The notes: generated by a model not told the origin, from the letters alone. DNA of 54,088 nt from Alicyclobacillus fructus (GCF_017329605.1 NZ_JAFMTY010000023.1:1-54088), one strand, 5' to 3'; positions 1-9,040 are shown, numbered from the stretch's first letter. Numbers and translations are program-made.

Positions 1-750
1 GGGCGGGTGGAGGTGGCGACGGATGCGGGGCTCCGGACCTACGACGGCTTGCTTCTCGCGGATGGCATTGGGGGCACCGCTCGGCACTCGCTCGTGCAGG
101 CGCGCACGCGCCCGACCCACTACGTGGCCTGGCGCGGCATCGCGCACGGCGTGGATGTTGGGCGCAGGATGCGGGAGATCTGGGGGCGCGGCTTTCGGTT
201 CGGTTACGCCGCGATGGGCGCGGGGGACGTGTACTGGTTTGCAACCGTCAATCGCAGCCGACTGGGGCGCGCGGGCAATGCGGCCGAGGCGTGGCGCATC
301 CTCGCCGCTCTGGCTGCTGAAGGTCCGCCGGAGGTGGCACGGATGATGGCGGCGACGCCGATGCAGGCGGTGTACGCGCATGCCATCCACGATCTCGCCC
401 CCGGTTTGCCCCTCGCCGTGGGCCGGATCGCCCTTCTCGGGGACACCGCGCACGCCGTCACGCCGAACCTGGGGTTTGGGGGCGGGCTTGCGCTCGAGGA
501 CGGCGCGGCGCTCATGCGGGCGCTTTTCGCGCACCGGGTGGCGGAGGAGCCGGACGCGTTGACGGCGGCGCTGCGCGCCTACGCCGAGATGCGGAAGCGG
601 CGCGTGGCGCGGATGGCGCAGGTCACCCGCTGGCTCGGCGATGTCATGCAATGGGAAGGGAAGGCCGCCGCGTACGCGCGGGACACCCTGTTTCGCTGGA
701 TGGCGCCGCTCGGTGACAGGCTGGTGTGGACGTGGATGATGGGCGGGTGA
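1..750 (+). CDS. FAD-dependent monooxygenase, C-terminal part (5' truncated by the window edge)
   Basis: The reading frame is open from base 1, so the start and the N-terminal FAD-binding Rossmann motif lie outside the window. About 249 residues are visible. The motif GDTAHAVTPNLGFGGGLALEDG is the second FAD-contacting motif (GD-x-AH-x-x-x-P-x-x-G-x-G) of the PheA/TfdB/UbiH-like flavoprotein monooxygenases. It sits about two thirds along the visible part, followed by a helical tail rich in Arg. Such enzymes hydroxylate aromatic or polyketide substrates with NAD(P)H and oxygen, but the substrate cannot be told from this fragment. Squalene or carotenoid oxygenase relatives are alternatives. Confidence 0.75.
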   Translation, partial: GRVEVATDAGLRTYDGLLLADGIGGTARHSLVQARTRPTHYVAWRGIAHGVDVGRRMREIWGRGFRFGYAAMGAGDVYWFATVNRSRLGRAGNAAEAWRILAALAAEGPPEVARMMAATPMQAVYAHAIHDLAPGLPLAVGRIALLGDTAHAVTPNLGFGGGLALEDGAALMRALFAHRVAEEPDALTAALRAYAEMRKRRVARMAQVTRWLGDVMQWEGKAAAYARDTLFRWMAPLGDRLVWTWMMGG

Positions 751-834
751 GGTGCTGTTGCACCCCCGAGCAAGCAGGATGCCTTCATTCACGGCATCGG
801 GGCATGGGCAGGCCGGAAAAGAATTCGTACATGA

Positions 835-846
835 GGAGTATACTCC
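835..846. repeat. 12-bp perfect palindrome upstream of the bio promoter
   Basis: GGAGTATACTCC reads the same on both strands and lies six bases upstream of the -35 element of the bioA promoter. It could be a second operator or chance. I do not recognise it as the site of a known regulator. Confidence 0.3.
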
Positions 847-851
847 ATGCC

Positions 852-880
852 TTCACAAAGAGCGCCCGTTCGACTAATAT
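852..880 (+). promoter_or_regulatory. Sigma-A promoter of the biotin operon
   Basis: A -35 element TTCACA (852-857) and a -10 element TAATAT (875-880) are separated by 17 bases. Transcription would begin near base 887, inside the BirA-type operator that follows. Local AT content is far higher than in the flanking coding DNA. Confidence 0.7.
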
Positions 881-908
881 GTTAACTCGTAAAGGATAAC
901 GAGTTGAC
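881..908 (+). promoter_or_regulatory. BirA-type biotin operator
   Basis: GTTAAC (881-886) and GTTGAC (903-908) are separated by 16 bases, the layout of the Bacillus BirA box (GTTAAC, 14 to 16 bases, GTTnAC). The whole element is an inverted repeat with 10-base arms 881-890 and 899-908, one mismatch and an 8-base centre. It covers the predicted start of transcription just downstream of the -10 element, so bound biotin-loaded BirA would block initiation. BirA itself is not in the window. Confidence 0.75.
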
Positions 909-932
909 GATTCGTGGACAAGGGGGTGGCGT

Positions 933-2288
933 ATGCACGCGTACGCTGATTTACTGGAAAAAAACAAAAAGTATCTATGGAATCCATTTACGCAAATGAA
1001 GGACTATTTCGATCACCGTCCCGTCGTGATCGCACGCGGAGAGGGCCGCAGGCTTATCGACATAGATGGCAATGCGTACTGGGACGGTGTCTCATCTTTA
1101 TGGCTTAACGTACACGGGCATAGGGTTCCTGAGCTAGATGACGCCATTCGCCGACAATTGGAGGATATTGCTCATTCGACACTTCTCGGCCAAGCTAACG
1201 TTCCGGCCATACTGCTGGCTGAACGACTAGCTCAGATCGCGCCTACGGGTTTAACCAAAGTATTTTTCTCGGATTCCGGCGCAGAGGCTGTGGAGATAGC
1301 ACTAAAGATGGCTTATCAATTTTGGCAGAACACAGAAAAGTGTTCGAAAAGTAAATTTGTGACAATGTGTGATGGCTACCACGGAGATACGATAGGTGCT
1401 GTCTCTGTGGGGGATATTGCGATGTTTCATGCACGTTACGCTCCACTCTTATTTCAGTCTTATAAAATCCCTTTTCCTAACAGCTATCGTAATCCGTACA
1501 CAAGCTCCGATCCGGCCTTCGGAGCACTTCATGCTGTCGAAGAACTGTTTCAGAGGGAAGCTGACCAAATTGCGGCGCTCATTGTCGAACCAGTGCAAGG
1601 CGCAGGGGGAATTGTGCCAGCGCCGAAGGGCTTCTTGAAGGGACTGCGGGCACTTTGCGACACCTATGACGTCTTGCTGATCGTAGACGAAGTGGCAACA
1701 GGATTCGGAAGAACTGGCCGCATGTGGGCTTGTGAACATGATGGGGTTTCGCCTGACATCTTGACAATCGGCAAAGGCTTGACGGGAGGTTACTTGCCAG
1801 TTGCAGCAACGCTGGCAACAGAACGAATCTACACGGCGTTTTACGGAGAGTATGAAGAGTTCAAGGCGCTCTATCACGGCCATTCATACACAGGCAATCA
1901 ACTTGGATGTGCCTGTGCACTTGCAAACTTAGACTTGATAGAGAGAAATCGAATCATCGATCATGTGGCGCAATTAGCTCGTGTTGTATCAACGCGTTTG
2001 AATGCGCTGCGCGACCATCCGCACGTGGGTGACATTCGGCAAGCTGGATTGATGATTGGAATTGAGTTAGTGGAAGACCGTGAGACGAAACGTCCGTTTC
2101 CATTGACTACAAGGGCGGGGTGGCGCGTCTGCTGGCAAGCTAGGGAGCTCGGAATGCTTTTAAGACCTCTTGGAGACGTTGTTGTGTTCATGCCTCCATT
2201 GGCGTCTACCGTGGACGAAATTCAGGAAATGACATCGATTCTCTGTGAGGCGGTTGAACGCGGATTGAAGGAGGCTGTAGAAAAGTGA
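933..2288 (+). CDS. bioA: Adenosylmethionine-8-amino-7-oxononanoate aminotransferase
   Basis: This 451-residue class III aminotransferase makes 7,8-diaminopelargonate from 7-keto-8-aminopelargonate, the third step of the four-gene biotin branch. The N-terminal WNPFTQM block and the HGHSYTGN block are typical of BioA. The PLP-binding lysine is Lys281 in TIGKGLTGGYLP, and VDEVATGFGRTG is the cofactor-contacting segment. An AGGGGGTGG site precedes the ATG. The stop overlaps the bioF start (GTGA), so the genes are translationally coupled. Base composition is much AT-richer than in bioB or the neighbouring operons, with many AAA, TTA and ATT codons, which suggests a separate origin. Confidence 0.96.
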   Translation: MHAYADLLEKNKKYLWNPFTQMKDYFDHRPVVIARGEGRRLIDIDGNAYWDGVSSLWLNVHGHRVPELDDAIRRQLEDIAHSTLLGQANVPAILLAERLAQIAPTGLTKVFFSDSGAEAVEIALKMAYQFWQNTEKCSKSKFVTMCDGYHGDTIGAVSVGDIAMFHARYAPLLFQSYKIPFPNSYRNPYTSSDPAFGALHAVEELFQREADQIAALIVEPVQGAGGIVPAPKGFLKGLRALCDTYDVLLIVDEVATGFGRTGRMWACEHDGVSPDILTIGKGLTGGYLPVAATLATERIYTAFYGEYEEFKALYHGHSYTGNQLGCACALANLDLIERNRIIDHVAQLARVVSTRLNALRDHPHVGDIRQAGLMIGIELVEDRETKRPFPLTTRAGWRVCWQARELGMLLRPLGDVVVFMPPLASTVDEIQEMTSILCEAVERGLKEAVEK

Positions 2289-3502
2289 ATCAATTGGAAA
2301 GTCGCATTCAGCGTGAGCTTGCTCGGCTTCGTGAGATTGGTAGAGAGCGCAGCCTAAGTTCAAGCCTCGTCCAAGGGGCGCGCATGTGGTTTGAGGGGCG
2401 GGAAGTACTGCATTTCGCTTCTAACGATTATCTAGGCCTGAGCTTCGATTCACGCGTGCGAGAGGCGGCACAAATAGCGTCGATGCGCTACGGCGCAGGA
2501 GCCACTGGATCACGCCTCATATCTGGCAACCATCCGGAACTAGTGATGCTGGAGGCGGAGTTAGCATCGTGGCACGGCGCGGAAGCAAGCTTGGTTTTTT
2601 CATCAGGCTATGCTGCTAATATTGGTGTTGTCTCTGCCCTCGCGCAGCCAGAGGATGTCATCTTCTCTGACGAGCTAAATCACGCGAGTATCATTGACGG
2701 GTGTCGCATGACTCGGTCCAAGGTTGTGGTTTATAGGCACGCTGATCTGGAGCATCTGTATCGGTTACTACGTGAGACGCGCTGTCAAGGCCAGCGCTTC
2801 GTGGTCACGGACGCTGTATTTTCAATGGACGGGGACATCGCGCCTGTCGGAGATCTACTTGGTGTTGCACGTCGTTTCGAAGCAGTTACCGTTCTGGATG
2901 ATGCTCACGGTGTGGGCGTATTGGGGACCAAGGGAGCCGGTACGCTCGAATCCCTCGGAATACCTGTTGCCGATGACATAGTTGTCATTGGGACACTTTC
3001 AAAAGCTCTCGCGGCACAAGGGGCGTATGTGGCAGGAAGACGCATTCTAATTGATTATCTCGTCAATCGAGCAAGATCTTTCATCTTTTCGACCGGTCTG
3101 GCGCCATCATGCGCGGGAGCTGCACGGAAGGCGCGGAAGATTGCAGAACACGAGGCGTGGCGACGAGAGAAGGTGCTTTCACTTAGCGCTGTGTTACGCG
3201 CTGGCATCAGGAAACTTGGATATCTGGTGCTGGATGGATCAACGACAATCGTGCCGGTAGTTGTGGGTGATGAGCACAATGTCATGGAAATGTCTGATTT
3301 CTTTCTCAAAAAGGGGGTCTACGTTCCGGCCGTTCGACCTCCCTCTGTCCCTGAAGGGCAGTGCCGACTGCGTTTATGTGTGACTGCCGCGCACGAGACG
3401 AGCGACATTGAGCGCGTGCTCGCAATATTTGGAGAGTGGAAACAAATCGCGCATAACGATTACTTGGTGACCAGTCTTGTTAAAGGAGGTGAAAGACGGT
3501 GA
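2285..3502 (+). CDS. bioF: 8-amino-7-oxononanoate synthase
   Basis: This 405-residue PLP enzyme of the alpha-oxoamine synthase family condenses pimeloyl thioester with L-alanine to start the biotin ring branch. Visible blocks are FASNDYLGLS near the N-terminus, GAGATGSRLISGNH, the VTDAVFSMDGD block, the DDAHGVGVLG block, and the PLP lysine at about residue 240 in GTLSKALAAQG. The GTG start overlaps the bioA stop and is preceded by AAGGAGG. The GTGA stop overlap leads into bioD. Like bioA it is AT-rich for this window. Confidence 0.96.
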   Translation: MNQLESRIQRELARLREIGRERSLSSSLVQGARMWFEGREVLHFASNDYLGLSFDSRVREAAQIASMRYGAGATGSRLISGNHPELVMLEAELASWHGAEASLVFSSGYAANIGVVSALAQPEDVIFSDELNHASIIDGCRMTRSKVVVYRHADLEHLYRLLRETRCQGQRFVVTDAVFSMDGDIAPVGDLLGVARRFEAVTVLDDAHGVGVLGTKGAGTLESLGIPVADDIVVIGTLSKALAAQGAYVAGRRILIDYLVNRARSFIFSTGLAPSCAGAARKARKIAEHEAWRREKVLSLSAVLRAGIRKLGYLVLDGSTTIVPVVVGDEHNVMEMSDFFLKKGVYVPAVRPPSVPEGQCRLRLCVTAAHETSDIERVLAIFGEWKQIAHNDYLVTSLVKGGERR

Positions 3503-4242
3503 AGGGGCTGTTTATCACCGGTACCGATACAGGTGTAGGGAAAACGTGGGTTACAGGTGCATTAGCTCGTGCGTTGCGTCGAAAGGGTTACGATGTGGGC
3601 GTGTGTAAACCCATCCAAAGTGGAAATCTCAAGGACGACCCAACGGGCGACGCGATGACCCTAAGGCGCTTGGCCGGTGTTCTGGACAGTATCTCGGACA
3701 TCTGTCTTTGTGCTCTGCCCCAGCCTGTCGCGCCTCAATTAGCGATGAGACTGTCCGAGGTAGATATTTACATGGAGGATGTCGTTTCTTTCTGCCGGAG
3801 GGCATCCAATCGGCATGAATGGGTTTTTGTGGAAGGGGCAGGTGGAGTTGCTGTTCCATATTTGTCTGACGCCTGGGTTTCCGATGTGATTCGGGTTCTC
3901 GACCTGCCTGTTCTCATCGTTGCCAGACCAGGTTTAGGGACGGTGAATCACTCCATCCTAACAATTGAATATCTCAGAAACCAGGACATCCGAGTTGTTG
4001 GCGTCGTGTTCAATAGAGGTAGCGACCCATGCACCGAAAATGATACAGATAGCCGTCTCGCGGCTCTCTTAGAAGAGACGAATGCCAGTTATATTCGTGA
4101 ATCAACGGGTGTTCCTGTCTTTGGTAGTATCCCCCATATTCCATCATACACGTCTGAACCGAATATTGTAAGCCTTGTGGAGGAAAATGTTGATCTCCCT
4201 GGACTGCTCGAGTCTTTGGGTTCTGTGTATTCCGGCTATTAA
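3499..4242 (+). CDS. bioD: Dethiobiotin synthetase
   Basis: This 247-residue ATP-dependent carboxylase closes the ureido ring to form dethiobiotin. The N-terminal P-loop GTDTGVGKTWVTGAL is diagnostic, followed by CKPIQSG and by the VEGAGGVAVPY motif of the family near residue 115. The GTG start overlaps the bioF stop, and the site AAAGGAGGTG lies just upstream. It is the last AT-rich gene of the block. The next gene, bioB, starts after 61 bases and has clearly different base use. Confidence 0.95.
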   Translation: MKGLFITGTDTGVGKTWVTGALARALRRKGYDVGVCKPIQSGNLKDDPTGDAMTLRRLAGVLDSISDICLCALPQPVAPQLAMRLSEVDIYMEDVVSFCRRASNRHEWVFVEGAGGVAVPYLSDAWVSDVIRVLDLPVLIVARPGLGTVNHSILTIEYLRNQDIRVVGVVFNRGSDPCTENDTDSRLAALLEETNASYIRESTGVPVFGSIPHIPSYTSEPNIVSLVEENVDLPGLLESLGSVYSGY

Positions 4243-4303
4243 CATTCTGCTGCAACGAAATGCCGGACGCACATAATTTTGTAGATTCTGTAGGAGGACC
4301 TCG

Positions 4304-5302
4304 ATGAAGATGAAAACAGACTATGTATCCTGGGTTGATCTCGCCCACCGCGTCCTCGACGCGCGAGGCGTCACGCGCGAGGAAGCCCTCGACATTCTGC
4401 GCTCGAGCGACGACGAACTTCTGGATCTCCTCTCCGCCGCCTTCTTGATCCGCAGGCGCTACTTCGGCAAGAAGGTCAAGCTCAACATGATCATCAACGC
4501 CAAGTCGAAGATGTGCCCCGAGGACTGCGCGTACTGCTCCCAGTCCGCCATCTCGAAGGCCCCGGTGTCCAAGTATCCGCTGGTCTCCAAAGAGGACATC
4601 ATCGCCGGCGCGCGCGAAGCGGAGCGCCGCAAGGCCGGAACGTACTGCATCGTCATCAGCGGCAGGCGGCCTTCGGACCGGGAGGTCGAGCGCATTGCCG
4701 AGGCCGTGGAGGAAATCCGCGCCACCACGAGACTCAAGATCTGTTGCTGCCTCGGGCTGTTGACGCCCGCGCAGGCGGAGAGGCTCTCCCAGGCCGGCGT
4801 GCACCGGTACAATCACAACCTCAATACGAGCCGAGATCGATATGCGGAAATCTGCACCACCCACACCTACGACGATCGCGTCCAGACCTTGGAGCGCGTG
4901 AAAGAGGCGGGCATTTCGCCGTGCTCAGGCGTCATCTTTGGCATGGGCGAATCGGACGAAGAGGCGGTGGACATGGCGTTCGCCTTGAAGGAGATCGACG
5001 CCGACTCCATCCCCTGCAACTTCCTGAATCCCATCCCGGGCACGCCGCTCGAAGGCATGGAGACCTTGAACCCGCGGCGCTGCCTGAAGCTGCTCTGCAT
5101 GATGCGCTTCGTGAATCCGTCGAAGGAGATCCGCATCGCGGGCGGGCGAGAACGGAACTTGCGCAGCCTGCAGGTCCTCGGCCTCTATCCCGCCAACTCC
5201 ATCTTCGTCGGAGACTACCTGACGACGCCCGGACAGGCGCCGACGGAGGACTGGGCGATGATTGAAGACCTCGGGTTTGAGATTGAAGAGTGCGCGCTGT
5301 GA
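4304..5302 (+). CDS. bioB: Biotin synthase
   Basis: This 332-residue radical-SAM enzyme inserts sulfur into dethiobiotin to give biotin. The iron-sulfur cysteines are C71, C75 and C78 in CPEDCAYCSQS. The YNHNLNTSRDRY block, the GVIFGMGES block and PCNFLNPIPGTPLEG match biotin synthases. The ATG has a TAGGAGGA site six bases upstream; a second ATG follows two codons later. Unlike bioA, bioF and bioD the gene is GC-rich and matches the rest of the window. It probably shares the bio transcript, since no clear promoter was found in the 61-base gap. Confidence 0.97.
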   Translation: MKMKTDYVSWVDLAHRVLDARGVTREEALDILRSSDDELLDLLSAAFLIRRRYFGKKVKLNMIINAKSKMCPEDCAYCSQSAISKAPVSKYPLVSKEDIIAGAREAERRKAGTYCIVISGRRPSDREVERIAEAVEEIRATTRLKICCCLGLLTPAQAERLSQAGVHRYNHNLNTSRDRYAEICTTHTYDDRVQTLERVKEAGISPCSGVIFGMGESDEEAVDMAFALKEIDADSIPCNFLNPIPGTPLEGMETLNPRRCLKLLCMMRFVNPSKEIRIAGGRERNLRSLQVLGLYPANSIFVGDYLTTPGQAPTEDWAMIEDLGFEIEECAL

Positions 5303-5379
5303 AGTGAGGAACCCGGTGCACGATGCGCGCAGGAAAGAGGCGCCGGTCCGCCGTTTGGGCGGCCCGGGTCCGCAAGGGA

Positions 5380-6966
5380 TCAGGTGGCGGCGAATGTCGC
5401 GCGGAGCGCCATCTTGTCCACCTTTCCCGCGCTCGTGAGCGGCAGATCCTGCACGATGTGAATCGCGTCCGGGAGCCAAAAGCGGGCCAAGCGCCCGTCT
5501 GCAACCGCCTGGGCCAAATGCGCTTCGACCGCCGATAGGTCTACGGGTTCATCCGCGGCAAGGATGGCCACAGGCCGCTCTCCCCACCGCTCGTCCGGTC
5601 GCGCGATCACGGCCGCCATCCGCACGCCGGCCAATTCCGAGAGTACGGATTCGATGGCGCTAGGAATGATCCACTCGCCACCGCTCTTGATGGCGTCCTT
5701 GACGCGATCGACGACTGAAAACGTACCGTCGGGATGGGCCACGGCGAGATCGCCCGTTCGGAAGCCCCCGTCCGCGTACGTCGCCTGCGTCGCGGCTTCG
5801 TCGCCGACATAGCCATCTGGGAGCCACGGGCTCTCCACCCACAGCTCGCCGACGGATTGGCCGTCCGCGGGCACCGTCCCGCCATCTTCCCCGCGGATGA
5901 ACATTCGCACCATGGGAATTGGGGCGAGCCTGGCCGAGAGCGCTTCGAGATCTTCCCTCGAGCCCGGCAGATGCGGGCTCACGGTGATGGCCGTGCAAAG
6001 CTGGTCCGACCCGCCATAAATGACCGAGAAGCGGACGCCTGCCTGGTGAGCGCGCGCGGCCAAGCCCGCAGGCAGTCGCGATCCGCCGGTCAGCACTTTG
6101 AGCGGCAGAACGGCATCGCCTGCGTCGCGCGCGGCTTCGAGCAGCATCATGAGTTGCGTCGGCACCATGTTTGACCACGTGACGCCTTCCGTCTGGATGA
6201 GATGCAACTGCTCAGCCGGAGTGGCTTTGCCCGGCAAGACCAGTTTGAGGCCGAGATAGGGCGCGAAGATGGGCGCGCCCCAGGCGTGGATATGGAAGAA
6301 CGGAATGAGAGGCATGACCACGTCGCCCGCCGTGAGTTTCGCGCCCGTCTTGTGCAGGGCGAGGTGATGCGCAATCTGCAGCGGCGCCTGGACGATGTCG
6401 CGATGGCGGTAGCGCATGGCTTTCGGGCGACCGGTGGTGCCCGTGGTGTGAAGAAGCGAGTACGGATCAGAGTTGGTCACACCTGGGTCAGGTGTCGATC
6501 CGGCCTCCTCGCCCGACAAGAGATCCTCGTAGTCAAAATCCGCGCGCGATCCGGCCGCATCGCCGTGACCCGGACGCCCTTGGCCCAGCCAGATCACCTG
6601 TGGCACAAAGGGTCTCAGTGCTTCCACCGTCGGCTCCATCGCGCGACTGGCGAACAGGATGCGGTCTTGTCCTTGTCGCGTCGTGTGCACGACGTGATCG
6701 AGCGGCAAACGAAAGTTCAGCGGGTGTGCGACGGCTCCCAAGATGCTCGCCGCGTACTGGAGTTCTAGGGCCTGATGGGAATTCACATCGAGAATTCCGA
6801 TCACGTCGCCTCGTCGAATACCCAGCCGACGCATCGCTCGCGCTGCCTTGACCGTGCGTTCCCACGTCTCGGCATACGTGAATCGCATCGCCCCGCTGAC
6901 AACCTCTGAGTCGCCATGATGCCAAGCGGCGTCGAAAAGGATTTCATGAATGACGCCTTTGCGCAT
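5380..6966 (-). CDS. Acyl-CoA ligase, AMP-binding family
   Basis: This 528-residue adenylate-forming enzyme activates a carboxylic acid to its CoA thioester. The ATP-binding motif reads LLHTTGTTGRPKAM. FFHIHAWGAP is the A4-type block, GGFRTGDL plus DRVKDAIKSGGEWI is the hinge block, and the C-terminal AGKVDK holds the catalytic lysine. The ATG at 6966 lies one base after the stop of the upstream acyl-CoA dehydrogenase gene. Longer in-frame starts would run back into that gene and are rejected. The partner dehydrogenase and MerR regulator suggest medium-chain or branched fatty acid breakdown. The exact substrate is unknown. Confidence 0.88.
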   Translation of the reverse strand: MRKGVIHEILFDAAWHHGDSEVVSGAMRFTYAETWERTVKAARAMRRLGIRRGDVIGILDVNSHQALELQYAASILGAVAHPLNFRLPLDHVVHTTRQGQDRILFASRAMEPTVEALRPFVPQVIWLGQGRPGHGDAAGSRADFDYEDLLSGEEAGSTPDPGVTNSDPYSLLHTTGTTGRPKAMRYRHRDIVQAPLQIAHHLALHKTGAKLTAGDVVMPLIPFFHIHAWGAPIFAPYLGLKLVLPGKATPAEQLHLIQTEGVTWSNMVPTQLMMLLEAARDAGDAVLPLKVLTGGSRLPAGLAARAHQAGVRFSVIYGGSDQLCTAITVSPHLPGSREDLEALSARLAPIPMVRMFIRGEDGGTVPADGQSVGELWVESPWLPDGYVGDEAATQATYADGGFRTGDLAVAHPDGTFSVVDRVKDAIKSGGEWIIPSAIESVLSELAGVRMAAVIARPDERWGERPVAILAADEPVDLSAVEAHLAQAVADGRLARFWLPDAIHIVQDLPLTSAGKVDKMALRATFAAT

Positions 6967-6967
6967 C

Positions 6968-8560
6968 TCAGATCCACCCCCAGATGGACGAGTCGTACAA
7001 GGCCCAGGACGGATACTCCTGGCCCCCGAGGAAGTGATACATGTACAGTTGTCCGAGTTTCTCATACCGCTCGCCGGCGGTCTCGGCGAGCCGATACAGG
7101 CTCGCGGCTTGCGCCAGATCGGCGACGGTGCGAAGAATCGCTTTCGATTGCCATTCTGCCTCTGGGCGGGGAAGCGCGCGGAGTCCCGCAACCTCCTGGC
7201 GCACGCGAGTCACGACGACGCGTCCGCCGGGTACACTGCCTCGCATCAGGGGAGCCGCGATGCGGTCGATCACGTCATCCACATTTCCGAGCTTCATCAG
7301 CGTCTCCAGAAAATCGAGCGCCTGAATGTTGCTCGGGCCCTCCCAGATGGGTGTGATCAGCGCCTCGCGGTGCCAGCGGGCGATGGCGTATTCCTCAAGA
7401 AAGCCGAGCCCGCCGAATAACTCCATGGCCATGGCGGTGAGATGCGCCGCGTGATCGGCGGTGCGCGTTTTGGCCAGATGAGTGTAGAGACGCGCGAGAT
7501 GATACTTCGGGCTGTACGGCGGACGTTCGTGCCAGGCCTGATCGAACAGATCGACGGCCTGGAACGTCAAGGCCAGACCGCCGGCGTGGCGGACGGCGAA
7601 GTCGGTGAGGTCGCGCCGGATGAGGGCGTGGTCCTGCAGCATGTGCCCGAAGCTCCGGCGGTGGCGGACACGGTGCATGACCTCGAGAAGCGCCTTTTGT
7701 GCGATGCCCATGGCGCCGGCCGCGTTGGCCAGGCGGGACACGGTCAGGTTCTCTAGCGTGTAATAGATGCCGAGATGGGCGTCGCCAATCAGGTGGGCTT
7801 CCGTGTCGGCGAACTCCACCTCGCCGGAGGGGACGGCCCGCGTGGCGCTCTTGTCTTTGAGCCGCCGCACGTGGAAGTTGAGATGGCCGTCCTTGCGCAG
7901 GCGCGGGACGAGGAAGAGGGCGAGCCCTTTTGGGCCGCTCTGTGCACCCTCTGGCCTCGCGGTGGTGATGGCGTAGTCGGTGAGCCCGGCGCCGCTCGCG
8001 AAGTACTTCTCGCCTGTGAGGCGCCAGGTGGTTCCATCGTAGCGCGCGGTGGTCTGGTTGGCGCCGAGATCGCTCCCGCCCTGCACTTCGGTCATCCACG
8101 TGGCGCCGAATGCGCGGCCCGAGAGCAAAGCCTCCTTCCATTCCCCGAATTCCGGCGCGTACTTGTGAATGGCGTAGGCGACCTGCTGGGTGATGGTCAG
8201 GACGCAGTATAGGCCGGGATCGCCGATGAGATAGCCGTACGCGAAGTGGTGATGCCAGGAGTCGCCCTCGTACGGCGGGCGGTTGATGAATGCGAGCGCT
8301 TTCAGAAGTGCGAGGTGAGAAGGCGAGAGGCGGACGCGATCGATCCGCTTGCCGTCGAGATCGTGCTGGATGAGGACGGGGGGTGCGTCGTGATCGACGT
8401 GATACACCGTCTCGTACACCTCGCGGCCGGCGATGGAGCCGAAGCGAGTGAGATCGGCTTCGTGCGCTTCGAAGTCTTGCCAAAAGTGGCGGAGCACGTC
8501 CTGCAGCACAGCGTCCTGCGAGAAATGATTGGTTCCATAGGCGTACGAAAGCGCGCGCAT
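6968..8560 (-). CDS. AidB-like acyl-CoA dehydrogenase
   Basis: This is a 530-residue flavoprotein. The long N-terminal domain and the block WMTEVQGGSDLGANQT place it near AidB, the adaptive-response isovaleryl-CoA dehydrogenase group, rather than the short mitochondrial type. The segment LITPIWEGPSNIQALDFLE holds the Glu of the usual catalytic-base motif. It would oxidise an acyl-CoA to the enoyl-CoA using FAD and electron-transfer flavoprotein; some AidB members bind DNA instead. The start codon shares one base with the MerR stop (TGATG). Downstream the ligase follows after one base, so all three genes form one coupled operon. Confidence 0.85.
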   Translation of the reverse strand: MRALSYAYGTNHFSQDAVLQDVLRHFWQDFEAHEADLTRFGSIAGREVYETVYHVDHDAPPVLIQHDLDGKRIDRVRLSPSHLALLKALAFINRPPYEGDSWHHHFAYGYLIGDPGLYCVLTITQQVAYAIHKYAPEFGEWKEALLSGRAFGATWMTEVQGGSDLGANQTTARYDGTTWRLTGEKYFASGAGLTDYAITTARPEGAQSGPKGLALFLVPRLRKDGHLNFHVRRLKDKSATRAVPSGEVEFADTEAHLIGDAHLGIYYTLENLTVSRLANAAGAMGIAQKALLEVMHRVRHRRSFGHMLQDHALIRRDLTDFAVRHAGGLALTFQAVDLFDQAWHERPPYSPKYHLARLYTHLAKTRTADHAAHLTAMAMELFGGLGFLEEYAIARWHREALITPIWEGPSNIQALDFLETLMKLGNVDDVIDRIAAPLMRGSVPGGRVVVTRVRQEVAGLRALPRPEAEWQSKAILRTVADLAQAASLYRLAETAGERYEKLGQLYMYHFLGGQEYPSWALYDSSIWGWI

Positions 8561-8967
8561 CAGTCGCTACATCCTTTCCCTTCAGACGTGTTCAGCTTTT
8601 CTTGAAGAACCTGTTCCAGGCGATTGCGCATGGCGATGAGGTCCTCGCGCAGCGCCTCGAGTTCGGAAATTTGCCGTTCCACTTGGCGCAGTTTTTCGTT
8701 GCCTCGCCGGATGACCTCGCGCAACTGCGTGATCTCGGTGGGATCGGCGTCGTAGAGATCCAACATCTCCGCGATTTCAGGGAGGCTGAAGCCGAGTCGT
8801 CGGCCGCGGAGGATGAGCTGGACCCGGACGCGATCCCGTTCGCTGTAGAGCCGCTGCGCGCCCTGGCGCGCCGGTTTCAACAGGCCGACGTCTTCATAAT
8901 GGCGCAGGGTGCGCGGCGTGATGTCGAACAGATCGGCGAGATCGCGAATGGTGTAATATCGGCGCAT
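8560..8967 (-). CDS. MerR-family transcriptional regulator, LiuR-like
   Basis: This 135-residue regulator has the MerR winged helix in residues 1 to 70 (YYTIRDLADLFDITPRTLRHYEDVGLL, then RLY and LGFSLPEIAEML), followed by a long coiled coil and no metal-binding cysteine loop. A lone Cys is near the end. That form is typical of LiuR/PsrA-type controllers of fatty acid and branched-chain amino acid breakdown. The ATG at 8967 is preferred because AAGGTGG lies six bases upstream; a TTG two codons earlier abuts the same site. The gene heads the operon it probably controls, and a palindrome covers its promoter. Confidence 0.85.
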   Translation of the reverse strand: MRRYYTIRDLADLFDITPRTLRHYEDVGLLKPARQGAQRLYSERDRVRVQLILRGRRLGFSLPEIAEMLDLYDADPTEITQLREVIRRGNEKLRQVERQISELEALREDLIAMRNRLEQVLQEKLNTSEGKGCSD

Positions 8968-9011
8968 GGGCAACCACCTTGGCGATGGACACCGTCTTTC
9001 AAGATAGAAAA

Positions 9012-9040
9012 AATATACTGAAAACTTACGTGAACGTCAA
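9012..9040 (-). promoter_or_regulatory. Promoter with LiuR-like palindrome for the MerR/acyl-CoA operon
   Basis: On the minus strand a -35 TTGACG (9040-9035) and a -10 TATATT (9017-9012) are separated by 17 bases. The -35 element is part of the palindrome TTGACGTTCACGTAA (9026-9040), which closely resembles the published LiuR motif (ACGTT-n-ACGT core). Autoregulation by the adjacent MerR protein is the simple reading. Confidence 0.65.

Noticed and set aside
5380-7191. A longer acyl-CoA ligase starting at 7191
   Set aside because: The extra 75 codons lie inside the acyl-CoA dehydrogenase gene and lack family likeness. The ATG at 6966 directly follows the upstream stop.
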